The notes beneath the pieces were generated by a model, which made no database searches, was not told where the DNA came from, and was given only the letters and a program-made list of their open reading frames with translations. Both the position numbers and the translations under genes were made by a program. Below, in pieces: positions 25,308 to 33,725 of a stretch of 64,000 nucleotides of DNA (position 1 is its first letter; each line of letters opens with the position of its first letter). The DNA is from Paenibacillus sinensis. Lineage in GTDB: Bacteria > Bacillota > Bacilli > Paenibacillales > Paenibacillaceae. The stretch is taken from contig NZ_JAHCMB010000021.1 in assembly GCF_019904155.1 (NCBI RefSeq), positions 7,455 to 71,454 on the forward strand, given 5' to 3'.

Positions 25308-27773
25308 CTAAATATAGCTGTCAGACAGGCTGCGGAAGACAAGCTGCTCTCTAAATTCTTCGAGAGTTAACGGGACGGAGAGGTCAGCTTTTCTAACGAC
25401 CACCGTCTTCTTCTCATTCGCGGACAAATGAAAATAGTTGTCGTCAAAGATCGCATCGCTCTCATTCAGATCCAGTTCAACGAACATCGCAAAGGCCGTG
25501 GAGCCGATGGTCAATTCAAATTGCTCCCCATTTTCCTTGACGCTGACCGACAGTTCGGCGGGTTGAAGCTTGAAATGCTTGGCCGGAACAAAAATGGTCT
25601 TGCCGGCGCTTAACGTATGCCCGTCCGATTGCAGCTCATACTCCAAATAGTGGGATCTCAGCCGATCGACCGAGCTCAGCACCTCATTGAAATCTAGCGT
25701 CAGGCAGGTGACGGCGGACAGTCCGGCCGCTGCTGCCTCAATTTCTCCCGATTGAATGACGGCGGAGGCTGAATCGCGCAGCTTCCAGACCACCTTGCCC
25801 GCCACATCGGCCAGCGTCTCATTGTTGATATGCAGAGAGACTTGGCTTCCTTCTTCCGCCGCAGAGATCAGCACAGGAGAGTAGAAGCGCTTGGCTGCAT
25901 AATGCAGCGCCTTCCATCTTCCGTGGTAATCGATGCTCGCCCAAGAGGCGACCGGCCAGGAATCATTCAGCTGCCAGTAGATAGCCCCCATGCATCTGCC
26001 CCGGTTCCGTCTCCAGTGTTCAACGCCGTACCGAACACCCTCGGCCTGAATAAGCTGGGACACATACAGGAAGGATTGGAAATCCTTTGGCATTTTAAAA
26101 TATTGGGATACATAATGAATCATTGGCGAAAGGCCGTCTTCATGCTTCTGATGATTCTCCATTACGGCGGAGAAGACGTTCCGGTCCTCCGGAAGCGAGA
26201 AAGCTTCAACCGTCTTGATGGACGGGAAGGATTGCAGCCCGAATTCGGACATGAAGCGCGGATACCGTTTGCGGAAATCGGTGAAGGGCTCGCGTCCGTG
26301 CCAAATGCTCCAGTCATGCATATCCCCGAAGTCCTGGCTGTTCGGACGGTCAAATCCGCCGAAGGAAGAAGGGGACGCAAGCCAGTAGAACGTCTCCGGG
26401 TCCACATTCTTCGCGATTTCCGGCATGACATATTCAAACTGTCTGATGTAATCCGCTTTAAGCTTGGGAGACTGGTTGATGTTCCATTCGACCCATGCCC
26501 ATTCGTTCTCATTGTTGCCGCACCACAGGCCGAGGCTTGCATGATGACGAATCCGCTTCATATTTTGCGTAATTTCCTGAACGATGTTGTCCTTGAATTC
26601 ATCCGTTAGATCATAGACGGCGCAGGCGAAGAGATGGTCCTGCCAGACCAGAAGCCCATACTCGTCGCACAGGTCGTAGAAATAATCCTCCGGGTAGTAG
26701 CCGCCGCCCCAGACGCGAATACTGTTGAAGTTGGCCTTGACGCAGTCCCGGATAATCCGTTCCGTCTTGTCTCTCGTTCCTCTTGAGATAATATTGTCTT
26801 CCGGCACGTAGTTGCCGCCCATCGCGAAGATTTCGAGCCCGTTGACGCAGTAAGCGAAGGATTTGCCCCATTCATCGTCCCGCTGGCTGACCGTAACGGT
26901 GCGGAGCCCGATTCTTAACTTGCGTTCATCCAGAACGGCGCCGTCCCTGCGTATTTGAACATGGATATGATAAAGCGGCTGCTTCCCGAACCCATTGGGC
27001 CACCACAGCTGCGGCTCCGCGACATGGAGATCCAGATATCCCGTCGCTTCCGACATCGGGAACTGACACGAAGACACACGCGTGCCATCCGGACCGGTCA
27101 GCTCAAAGAGGACCTCAACCGGGCTTTCCGGCTTGTACTCCAGCCCCACTTTTACATTCAGATCTACACCCAGGTCACCCTTATGCTGCTGTGTTACATA
27201 GACTTCATCAATCCGGGTATGAGACAGTGCAATCAGCTTCACCGGTCTCCAGATCCCCATATCGGGCAGACTGGGGCCCCAATCCCAGCCGAACATATAG
27301 TGGGCTTTCCGCAGATAAGGAAACCCCGGAGAGCCATTGACGGACCAGATCGGCTGGGCGTTCGACTTCTCACGAATATACTTCAGTGGAGAACGGAAGG
27401 TGACGCCAAGAATGTTCTCGCCCTCATGGATGATTGGCTTAACATCGAACTCATAGGTTCTGTGCATGTTGTCCGTCCGGGCGATCTCCAGGCCGTTGAG
27501 CCGGATTTCAGCCAGTGTATCAAGCCCCTCGAAGCGGAGAATAACCCGCTCTTCCTTCAGGTAATCAGGGCCAATAATGAAGCGCTTTTCATATTCGTAA
27601 TCATGTTCCGAGAGCAGGGACGCTTCCCGGTCATTCTCCCGGTAGAAGGGATCTTCCATCTGTCCGGCATTCAACAAATCACTATAGACCGAGCCTGGAA
27701 CGGACGCCTCCGTCCAATCGGTATGGTCAAGCCGTCTCATCGTCCAGGCTCCGTTCAAATCCAGAATATTCAT
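25308..27773 (-). CDS. Beta-mannosidase (GH2)
   Basis: 821-aa cytoplasmic glycosidase (no signal peptide) that removes terminal beta-mannose from manno-oligosaccharides. N-terminal GH2 sandwich (LNGAWTMRRLDHTDW, VPGSVYSDLL, FGWDWGPSLPDMG), then the TIM barrel. The acid/base Glu is in LWCGNNENEW (E422 in this numbering), and the nucleophile is in FMSEFGLQSFPS (E510). QLNDSWPVASWASIDY is the conserved aromatic patch of the family. ATG 27773 is chosen, with AAGGAG 11 nt upstream (a GTG is directly before it). The divergent AraC gene is the likely regulator. Confidence 0.92.
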   Translation of the reverse strand: MNILDLNGAWTMRRLDHTDWTEASVPGSVYSDLLNAGQMEDPFYRENDREASLLSEHDYEYEKRFIIGPDYLKEERVILRFEGLDTLAEIRLNGLEIARTDNMHRTYEFDVKPIIHEGENILGVTFRSPLKYIREKSNAQPIWSVNGSPGFPYLRKAHYMFGWDWGPSLPDMGIWRPVKLIALSHTRIDEVYVTQQHKGDLGVDLNVKVGLEYKPESPVEVLFELTGPDGTRVSSCQFPMSEATGYLDLHVAEPQLWWPNGFGKQPLYHIHVQIRRDGAVLDERKLRIGLRTVTVSQRDDEWGKSFAYCVNGLEIFAMGGNYVPEDNIISRGTRDKTERIIRDCVKANFNSIRVWGGGYYPEDYFYDLCDEYGLLVWQDHLFACAVYDLTDEFKDNIVQEITQNMKRIRHHASLGLWCGNNENEWAWVEWNINQSPKLKADYIRQFEYVMPEIAKNVDPETFYWLASPSSFGGFDRPNSQDFGDMHDWSIWHGREPFTDFRKRYPRFMSEFGLQSFPSIKTVEAFSLPEDRNVFSAVMENHQKHEDGLSPMIHYVSQYFKMPKDFQSFLYVSQLIQAEGVRYGVEHWRRNRGRCMGAIYWQLNDSWPVASWASIDYHGRWKALHYAAKRFYSPVLISAAEEGSQVSLHINNETLADVAGKVVWKLRDSASAVIQSGEIEAAAAGLSAVTCLTLDFNEVLSSVDRLRSHYLEYELQSDGHTLSAGKTIFVPAKHFKLQPAELSVSVKENGEQFELTIGSTAFAMFVELDLNESDAIFDDNYFHLSANEKKTVVVRKADLSVPLTLEEFREQLVFRSLSDSYI

Positions 27774-27920
27774 CACTGACGTCACTCCTTGATCGCACTG
27801 TATCATTTTAACTTCTTCCAGCAAAAGTGTATCAGAGAATTACATGAATTACTTGTCTTGAATGCTCATATCTATTGTGTTATTTTAACATCAAGATTGG
27901 ATACGAGAGGACAGGACATT

Positions 27921-28757
27921 ATGGAAATCTACACCTACACCGCCGCGTCCCACATGGGGCCGCATACCGAATCTCATCTGTTCACCGTTCCTTCGCTCAG
28001 CTATGCCTCTCCCATCCACACCCATGATTTCTATGAGCTCTTCCTTGTAACCAAGGGGAAGGCCCGGCATATGGTGAATGACGCTTGCCAGCCGGTAGCC
28101 GAAGGCACCCTTGTCTTTATCCGGCCGCATGACATTCATTATTATGAACGGGAGGGAGATCATGATTGCGAATTCATCAATATATGTTATACCCGGGAAA
28201 CGATGAATCATGTGTTCTCCTTTCTGAAGCAAGCCATTGATCCCGATCATCTGCTGTCCACTCTGCTGCCCCCTATTACCGTGCTGCCGGCAAACGAGAC
28301 GGACCGCCTGAAAGACCGGCTTGAACGGATTCGCCTTATCCCGGACAAGCCGCAGGCAGCGGGGCTGCTGCGGGCTATGCTGGTCGAACTGCTCATGCTG
28401 TTCTTCTGGAAGCACCAGCGTACCAGGGAAGATGCGATTCCGCTGTGGCTGGAATCCCTGCTGCTTCAAATGCAGCGCAAGGAGAATTTCGTCGAGGGTG
28501 TTAGGCGGATGTATGAGCTGTCGGGACGCAGCCCCGGACACCTCAACCGGGTATTCAGGACTCTGCTTCACACTACGCCGGTTCAGTACATCAATCAGCT
28601 TCGGCTGGACTATGCGCAGTACATGCTGGCCACTACCAATCTCGGGATTATGGACATCGCACTCTCAGCCGGGTTCAATAACCTCAGCCATTACTATCAC
28701 CTGTTCAAAAAGGAATACGGGCTGACCCCGCTGGCTTTCCGTTCTATTCATCGTTAG
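27921..28757 (+). CDS. AraC family transcriptional regulator
   Basis: 278-aa regulator. An N-terminal cupin domain (HTHDFYELFLVTKGKARHMV, FIRPHDIHYYERE) binds an effector, and the C-terminal double helix-turn-helix (SGRSPGHLNRVFRTLL; IMDIALSAGFNNLSHYYHLF) binds DNA. Start ATG 27921 has GAGAGG 10 nt before it. It is divergent from the beta-mannosidase gene across about 150 bp. The repeated ATTTTAAC in the gap may be a binding site. Manno-oligosaccharide-responsive activation is inferred. Confidence 0.9.
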   Translation: MEIYTYTAASHMGPHTESHLFTVPSLSYASPIHTHDFYELFLVTKGKARHMVNDACQPVAEGTLVFIRPHDIHYYEREGDHDCEFINICYTRETMNHVFSFLKQAIDPDHLLSTLLPPITVLPANETDRLKDRLERIRLIPDKPQAAGLLRAMLVELLMLFFWKHQRTREDAIPLWLESLLLQMQRKENFVEGVRRMYELSGRSPGHLNRVFRTLLHTTPVQYINQLRLDYAQYMLATTNLGIMDIALSAGFNNLSHYYHLFKKEYGLTPLAFRSIHR

Positions 28758-28775
28758 TTCTGAGCAGCAGAAAAA

Positions 28776-28816
28776 AGCATCCAATCCGTGTGACGGAAAG
28801 GATGCTCTTCTTTTGC
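28776..28816 (+). terminator. Terminator of the AraC gene
   Basis: AGCATCC (28776-28782) pairs with GGATGCT (28800-28806), with inner TCCGT/ACGGA; followed by CTTCTTTT. Confidence 0.8.
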
Positions 28817-28907
28817 ACTCCTAGTATGGTGAGATTCCATTATGTTCTTCCGCTGCTTCGTCTGATTCTGCGGATTCGCGAGCAATCCGCTCCGCAGCGG
28901 GCAGAGC

Positions 28908-29327
28908 TCATACAGGAAGCTGCGTCGTGATTTGGTCGAGCGTGACCTGCTCCAGTACTTTCTCCATCGCCTGCTGGGCCATCAGGAACACCGGAATGAT
29001 CGCCCCTGCAATATTTTTGCCGACCGGACATTCCGGGCTGGGATGCTCATGCACAGCGAACAGCGAACCCTCGCCGACCGCATCAACCGCCTCGTAAATA
29101 TCCAGCAGCGTAATCTTATCCGCCGGCCGGGCCAGCTTCGCTCCCGCAATTCCCGGCTTCACTTCGATCAGTCCCGCTTTGCCTAGCATGCTGCTGATCC
29201 GGCGGATTACGACCGGATTGGTGCCGACGCTTCCGGCGATCCAGTCCGAGGTGTTCCGCCCTTCCCTGTTCGTGTCAATCAGGGCCAAGATGTGGATGGC
29301 GACCGCAAATCGGGTGCTGATATTCAT
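28908..29327 (-). CDS. Rrf2 family regulator (YwnA-like)
   Basis: 139-aa winged-helix regulator. ISTRFAVAIHILALID at the N-terminus and the recognition helix region SDWIAGSVGTNPVVIRRISS match Rrf2 proteins. The C-terminal region has a single Cys (PECPVGKN), not the three Cys of iron-sulfur Rrf2 members such as IscR and NsrR, so a cluster-free YwnA type is likely. Start ATG has AAAGGAG 8 nt upstream. Its target is unknown; the HEAT-repeat gene lies upstream in the same orientation on the other side of a gap. Confidence 0.85.
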   Translation of the reverse strand: MNISTRFAVAIHILALIDTNREGRNTSDWIAGSVGTNPVVIRRISSMLGKAGLIEVKPGIAGAKLARPADKITLLDIYEAVDAVGEGSLFAVHEHPSPECPVGKNIAGAIIPVFLMAQQAMEKVLEQVTLDQITTQLPV

Positions 29328-29377
29328 AACAAACTACTCCTTTGCCAAGACAATCATTTGAAACCATCATAGTTACG

Positions 29378-30205
29378 TTAAGATTTATTGTCAATCCCGG
29401 CGAGGAGCGCAGCCGTCTGGGCTCCGTATTTGCGGGATAACCGCGATTTGCCGAGATTGGCCTTCACAATTCGTAAAATGACGGGGTCATCCAGCGACGC
29501 GAGCCTGGACAGCAGCTCAAAGCCCGCTCCCGGTTCGGCGGCCGCCATTACGCTCAGCGCATATTCCAGCCCTTTGCGCAATACGCGGAAGGGTTCCCCC
29601 CGTCGCTCAGGTCCAGGCACCTCCGCAATGTCTTCCGTGATCTTACCCGCCAGCTCCAGCGCATAGACTGCCGCCTCTTTGTCCTTCAGAATCGGCGGAT
29701 GTGCCAGAGCCGCGACGAACGCACGCTGCTCCAGCAGGTTCGCATCACCCTTCCACTGCTCCAGCAGAGCGGCGAGCAGCCCGAAATCCGCCTCGCCGAC
29801 ACGCTGAAGGCCCATGGCCGCCGCCTCCCGCGTTCTCCAGCGGGAATCGTTCATCGCCGCCCGGAGAGTGGAGGCGATCTCCTGCCTCTGCCCTGGAAGC
29901 GCGAAGCTGTAATATGCGCCAAATGCCAAACAGGCGCAGAACGGAAGAAACTCGCGCGGATCGCCGGTGTCCGCCTCCCCGGAGGACAGGCGCGTCCAAT
30001 CCGTCAGCATGTCCCACCATTCTTCGGACATGCCGCTTCGGGCGAAGCCCGACGCCAGGCGCCCGGCAAGCTCCAGATTGCCTCTGGGGCCGGGCAGGTG
30101 GCTTTCACCTGTCAGATAAACCTCCAGCTTGTTCCGATCATTAGGGCTTGGACGCATCTCGGCCGCCATGAGTCCTTCGACGGCCGGGCGCTCCAGCCGG
30201 CTCAT
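29378..30205 (-). CDS. HEAT-like repeat protein
   Basis: 275-aa all-helical protein. Several helix pairs with HEAT-like spacing are visible (STLRAAMNDSRWRTREAAAMG, FGLLAALLEQWKGDANLLEQ, and the C-terminal DDPVILRIVKANLGKSRLS). The last element is reminiscent of DNA alkylation repair (AlkD-like) proteins, but the catalytic context is not clear. Its start overlaps the stop of the DJ-1-like gene by ATGA, so the two are translationally coupled. Confidence 0.65.
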   Translation of the reverse strand: MSRLERPAVEGLMAAEMRPSPNDRNKLEVYLTGESHLPGPRGNLELAGRLASGFARSGMSEEWWDMLTDWTRLSSGEADTGDPREFLPFCACLAFGAYYSFALPGQRQEIASTLRAAMNDSRWRTREAAAMGLQRVGEADFGLLAALLEQWKGDANLLEQRAFVAALAHPPILKDKEAAVYALELAGKITEDIAEVPGPERRGEPFRVLRKGLEYALSVMAAAEPGAGFELLSRLASLDDPVILRIVKANLGKSRLSRKYGAQTAALLAGIDNKS

Positions 30206-30801
30206 TGCCCCTCCCCCGGGAGGACAACATCGGCTCCCCGCAGCTCGTAAGGGTAATCGATCTGCTGCTTCACGGCCAGAGCAGCCTCTTCGCCTGCAAG
30301 CAGGCCAAGAACGTACAGTCCAAGATCAATCGAAGTCGATACGCCCCCGCCCGTGATCACCCGGCCGTCATGCACGATCCGGGCCGGGCCGACTTCCCGG
30401 CAGTACGGCTCCAGCAGTTCGGAGGCGGAAGGGTGGGTTACCGCTTTCTTCCCCTCCAGCAGTCCCGCTGCTCCAAGAAGCAGCGAGCCGGTACAGACGG
30501 AGACAATCCACTCCGCTTGTCCGGCACCCTTCAGCCAGGAGACGAAGTCCGGATCATGGCGCAGGCTCCGGGTGCCCCATCCGCCGGGCACAAAAACAAG
30601 ATCGTAACCGGACAGATCCGGAAGCACGCGGCCGGGCCTGATCTCCAGTCCCTGATCATCCCTGACCGAATCGGATGCCGCGCAGACATCCCACTGAAGC
30701 CCGGTATAGGGCTCGAAATGCCGGAGACGGATAATGACATCATAGAAGCCGGCAAAGTCCAGAAAGGTGACTCCATTAAATAAAACGAATGCAATGTTCA
30801 T
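30202..30801 (-). CDS. DJ-1/PfpI family protein (InhA-like)
   Basis: 199-aa protein of the DJ-1/PfpI superfamily. The nucleophile elbow is IVSVCTGSLLLGAAG (Cys103), and the acidic partner is at LDFAGFYDV (Asp15 in place of the usual Glu). The pattern EGKKAVTHPSASELL fits isonitrile hydratase-like and GlxA sensor-like members. Start ATG 30801 has AAGGAG 9 nt upstream. Coupled by a 4-nt overlap to the HEAT-like gene. Function is unproven. Confidence 0.82.
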   Translation of the reverse strand: MNIAFVLFNGVTFLDFAGFYDVIIRLRHFEPYTGLQWDVCAASDSVRDDQGLEIRPGRVLPDLSGYDLVFVPGGWGTRSLRHDPDFVSWLKGAGQAEWIVSVCTGSLLLGAAGLLEGKKAVTHPSASELLEPYCREVGPARIVHDGRVITGGGVSTSIDLGLYVLGLLAGEEAALAVKQQIDYPYELRGADVVLPGEGQ

Positions 30802-30918
30802 CCGGCGTAACTCCTTCGATATATTTTGCTCCATCAAGCGTTTATAATCGAGTTATGAAAATCTTGGAATTTGTACATGCAGTTTATACTGGGAGTAAAC
30901 CCACAAGGAGGCTTATAC

Positions 30919-31371
30919 ATGGATAGTCTGGAGGCATTGCGTCACAAGCTGGAGGAGCAGGCGGTGGAATACGAAATCCTCACTCACAAATATACGGCCC
31001 GGACCGCGCAGGAAGGGGCGGCAATGCTGGGGATCGAGCTCGGTCAGACGGCGCCGGCGCTGATTGTGAAGTCACCCGACGTCTATCTGGCGTTGATCGT
31101 CTCCGGCGAGCGCGGCCGGGTGAATCTGGAGCAGGCGGCTTCGCTGATCGGGGCAGCCTCGCTGCGGATGGCGAGTCCCCGGGAAGCGATGGAGATTACA
31201 GGATTTGAGGTTGGCTCCATTCCGCTCGTGCTTCAGCTCCCTTGTATCCTGGACCGCAAGCTCCTCAGTCATGAGTATATCTACGGCGGTGCGGGCAAGC
31301 CGGGCACAACTCTTAAGCTGCGCCCGCACGCGCTGGAGACACTCAACGAAGTGATCGCTTACCTGGATTAA
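30919..31371 (+). CDS. YbaK/EbsC-type aminoacyl-tRNA deacylase
   Basis: 150-aa single-domain protein of the YbaK/ProRS editing family, which hydrolyses mischarged tRNA (Cys-tRNA-Pro and others). LEEQAVEYEILTHKYTARTAQEG-type N-terminus, the catalytic Lys in ALIVKSPDVYLAL, and GSIPLVLQLPCILDRKL towards the C-terminus agree with it. ATG 30919 follows AAGGAGG. The stop codons of this gene and the converging methionine aminopeptidase overlap in TTAA at 31368-31371. Confidence 0.85.
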   Translation: MDSLEALRHKLEEQAVEYEILTHKYTARTAQEGAAMLGIELGQTAPALIVKSPDVYLALIVSGERGRVNLEQAASLIGAASLRMASPREAMEITGFEVGSIPLVLQLPCILDRKLLSHEYIYGGAGKPGTTLKLRPHALETLNEVIAYLD

Positions 31372-32114
31372 GGCTTCGTCAGGATGACCGGCCGGCCTTT
31401 CGTAACAATTATCGTGTGCTCAAACTGGGCTACACGGCTGTTGTCCGGGACGGTCAGCGTCCATCCGTCGCTCTGCTGATCCACAAATTCCGCGCCGGTC
31501 GACAGGAACGGCTCGATTGTAATGACCTGGTTCGGCTTCAGCATGGTCGTCTCTCGCGGATTGAAGTATGGCAGAATTTCATGGGGCTTATCGTGGAGGG
31601 ATTTGCCGATGCCGTGGCTGCACAGATTGCGCACAACACGGTAGCCGCGCCGGCGGGCCTCCAGCTCCATCACCTTCCCGATTTCATTCACGCGCATGCC
31701 GGCGCGCAGATGGGAAATGACGGCGAGCATCGTCTCCTCGGTGCTGGCGCATAAATGCTGAAGCTTCTGATTGTACGGCGGAAGCTGAAACGACACGCCC
31801 GAATCTCCGAAGTAACCGTTCAGCTCGGCGGAGACATCGATATTGATCAGGTCGCCGGCCTGGATCACTCTCGGACCCGGAATGCCGTGCGCCACCTCTT
31901 CATTGATGCTGATACAGGTGAATCCCGGGAAATCATAGGTTTCCTTCGGCGCCGATTTGGCCCCGAAGCTGCTCAGAATTTCCGCGCCGATCAGGTCAAG
32001 CTCCAGCGTCGTCATGCCGGGCTTGACGCTTTTTTTCATTTCGGCGATGGTGTGGCCGACCACTTTCCCCACCGCTTTTAGTCCTTCCAGATCCTGTTCT
32101 GTCTCGCTTATCAT
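31368..32114 (-). CDS. map: Methionine aminopeptidase type I
   Basis: 248-aa metallopeptidase that removes the initiator Met. Visible ligands: D93 and D104 in NIDVSAELNGYFGDSG, the His of NLCSHGIGKSLHD, Glu of ITIEPFLS and Glu of AQFEHTIIV, plus substrate His76 in EEVAHGIPGP. The form resembles the second Bacillus enzyme (MapB/YflG) rather than the essential copy in the ribosomal-protein operon. ATG 32114 (MISETEQ) has AAAGGG 9 nt upstream. The phosphoesterase gene precedes it with a 41-nt gap. Confidence 0.88.
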   Translation of the reverse strand: MISETEQDLEGLKAVGKVVGHTIAEMKKSVKPGMTTLELDLIGAEILSSFGAKSAPKETYDFPGFTCISINEEVAHGIPGPRVIQAGDLINIDVSAELNGYFGDSGVSFQLPPYNQKLQHLCASTEETMLAVISHLRAGMRVNEIGKVMELEARRRGYRVVRNLCSHGIGKSLHDKPHEILPYFNPRETTMLKPNQVITIEPFLSTGAEFVDQQSDGWTLTVPDNSRVAQFEHTIIVTKGRPVILTKP

Positions 32115-32155
32115 CAAGTTCATCCCTTTCTGCTCTGCTGCCGGCCTCACCCGGC

Positions 32156-32896
32156 TTACCGGACTCTTCCGGTGGCAATGGCCACCGCATAATCCGGTCT
32201 GCCGTTCTTCTCCGCCATGCGGGCGGCCGACTGCCAATCGTATGCAATTAGTCTATGCTCCGTCTCCCAGCCCGCTCCCGGATTTCTCCGGACGATCACG
32301 TAGCTGGCACAGGTTGTTCCCGATTCCATGACATGGGGGAACGGAAGCTCCTCTTCGTATGCGGGGAGTCCAACGCTTCCCGCGTTGACAACCCATCTTC
32401 CGTCCGGCAAGTCAATCTTGCGGTAGACGTGGCTGTGTCCGCAGAAGATGCCCTGCTCCCCCAGGGGGCTGAGCTCATTCTGAAGGGTCAAGCCGGATTT
32501 GTACATGACACGGGCTTTGGTTACCTCCTCAAGAAGGTAGCGCTTGTTGTCGCCAGGGGTTCCATGGCAGAACAGCAGCCCGTCTTGTCTCCACAACGGC
32601 TGATGCCGCATGATCCAGCCCTCCATTTCAGCATCAAGCAGCGGCTTGACATGCCGATAGGTCAGTGACTCCGAATGATCTTCCAGCAGAACTTCATCGC
32701 AATTCCCCATAATATGGACGGCCTTGCCGAGACCGGCAAGCAGCCTGTATGTTCCAACCGGATCGACCGGACCAAAGAGGCTGTCGCCGAGATTGACGAC
32801 AAGCTCCGCCCCGCAAGCCTCCGCATCCTGAAGCACCGCCCTCAGAGCTGGCTCGTTGCTATGTATGTCGGAAATGACCGCAAGAATACCGTTCAA
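32156..32896 (-). CDS. Metallophosphoesterase, YfcE/CpdA-like
   Basis: 246-aa calcineurin-like phosphoesterase. The metal motifs are AVISDIHSNEPAL, NLGDSLFGPVDP, HIMGNCDE, LFCHGTPGDN and CGHSHVYRKI, complete for a two-metal site. It is likely to act on nucleotides or phosphodiesters, but the substrate is unknown. Start is TTG with GGGGGG 7 nt upstream. Likely cotranscribed with map. Confidence 0.85.
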   Translation of the reverse strand: MNGILAVISDIHSNEPALRAVLQDAEACGAELVVNLGDSLFGPVDPVGTYRLLAGLGKAVHIMGNCDEVLLEDHSESLTYRHVKPLLDAEMEGWIMRHQPLWRQDGLLFCHGTPGDNKRYLLEEVTKARVMYKSGLTLQNELSPLGEQGIFCGHSHVYRKIDLPDGRWVVNAGSVGLPAYEEELPFPHVMESGTTCASYVIVRRNPGAGWETEHRLIAYDWQSAARMAEKNGRPDYAVAIATGRVR

Positions 32897-33019
32897 AAAC
32901 GATCCCCCCTCCCGTATACGTCATATTTCATTATAACAGTCTACTCCGGCAAAATCGAAACCGCCTTCCTGATTCTTACAAACGCTGTAAAGATTACTTA
33001 GAGCTCTCCTGCTAACCAT

Positions 33020-33060
33020 TCAAAAACGCAAATCCCCGGCTGTCAACGACAACCGGGGAC
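33020..33060 (-). terminator. Terminator of the SGNH esterase operon
   Basis: On the minus strand TCCCCGG-type arms (33033-33039 with 33053-33059) and inner GTC/GAC form a hairpin, followed by ATTTGCGTTTTTG. Confidence 0.75.
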
Positions 33061-33081
33061 TTGCAGCACAGGATCACATCA

Positions 33082-33708
33082 TTAGCGGACACCGGCTGCC
33101 TGAAGCCAGGCTTCGGTAATAAGGGCATGTCCCGCGCCCGACGGGTGCACGCCGTCGCCCGCCCAGTATGCCGGGGCAGCCTTCATGGAAGCCGCCGCGA
33201 ACAACCCATCCAGGGGCACGAGCTGTGCGCCGTATTCCCGCGCAAGCTTCCGGACAACGGCAATCTTCGGATTGAGGTCCTCCCCCCAATCCCGGTTCAG
33301 GCCTTCAACCGGCAGCACGAATGGCTCAATCAGAATAAGCCTGGTGTCAAGCGCTTCGCGCGTCCGGTCAAGCAGCAGCCGGTAGTTTTGTTCATACTCT
33401 TCCGCCGTCGTCTCCTCGCCGTTGTCGTACCGGCGCCAGGTGTCATTGACACCGATATAGATCGACACCCAGGTCGGCTTCAGGGCGACGCAGTCCTTCT
33501 CCCATCGGCGGACAAGATCGATCGTGCGGTGGCCGTTGACTCCCCGGTTGTAGAAGGTCAGATTCTTGTCCGGATACAGCAGTCCCAGCCTCGCAGCCAC
33601 CATCAGCGGATACCCATGTCCCAGCGAACTGGGATCACGGTAATCGCGTCCAACATCGGTTATGCTGTCGCCAATAAACAGAATCACATCATTGCTCTTG
33701 AACGGCAT
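33082..33708 (-). CDS. SGNH/GDSL esterase, acetylxylan-esterase-like
   Basis: 208-aa hydrolase. Block I ILFIGDSITDVGRD contains the nucleophile Ser15; block III YIGVNDTWRRYDN supplies the Asn; block V DGVHPSGAGH supplies Asp and His. The gene shape (about 210 aa, no signal peptide, RGVNGHRTIDL block II) resembles intracellular Axe2-type acetylxylan esterases that deacetylate xylo-oligomers, but other esters are possible. ATG has GGAGGAG before it. It lies 17 nt after the OppA-like gene and is cotranscribed with it. Confidence 0.85.
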   Translation of the reverse strand: MPFKSNDVILFIGDSITDVGRDYRDPSSLGHGYPLMVAARLGLLYPDKNLTFYNRGVNGHRTIDLVRRWEKDCVALKPTWVSIYIGVNDTWRRYDNGEETTAEEYEQNYRLLLDRTREALDTRLILIEPFVLPVEGLNRDWGEDLNPKIAVVRKLAREYGAQLVPLDGLFAAASMKAAPAYWAGDGVHPSGAGHALITEAWLQAAGVR

Positions 33709-33725
33709 CTCAACACTCCTCCCTG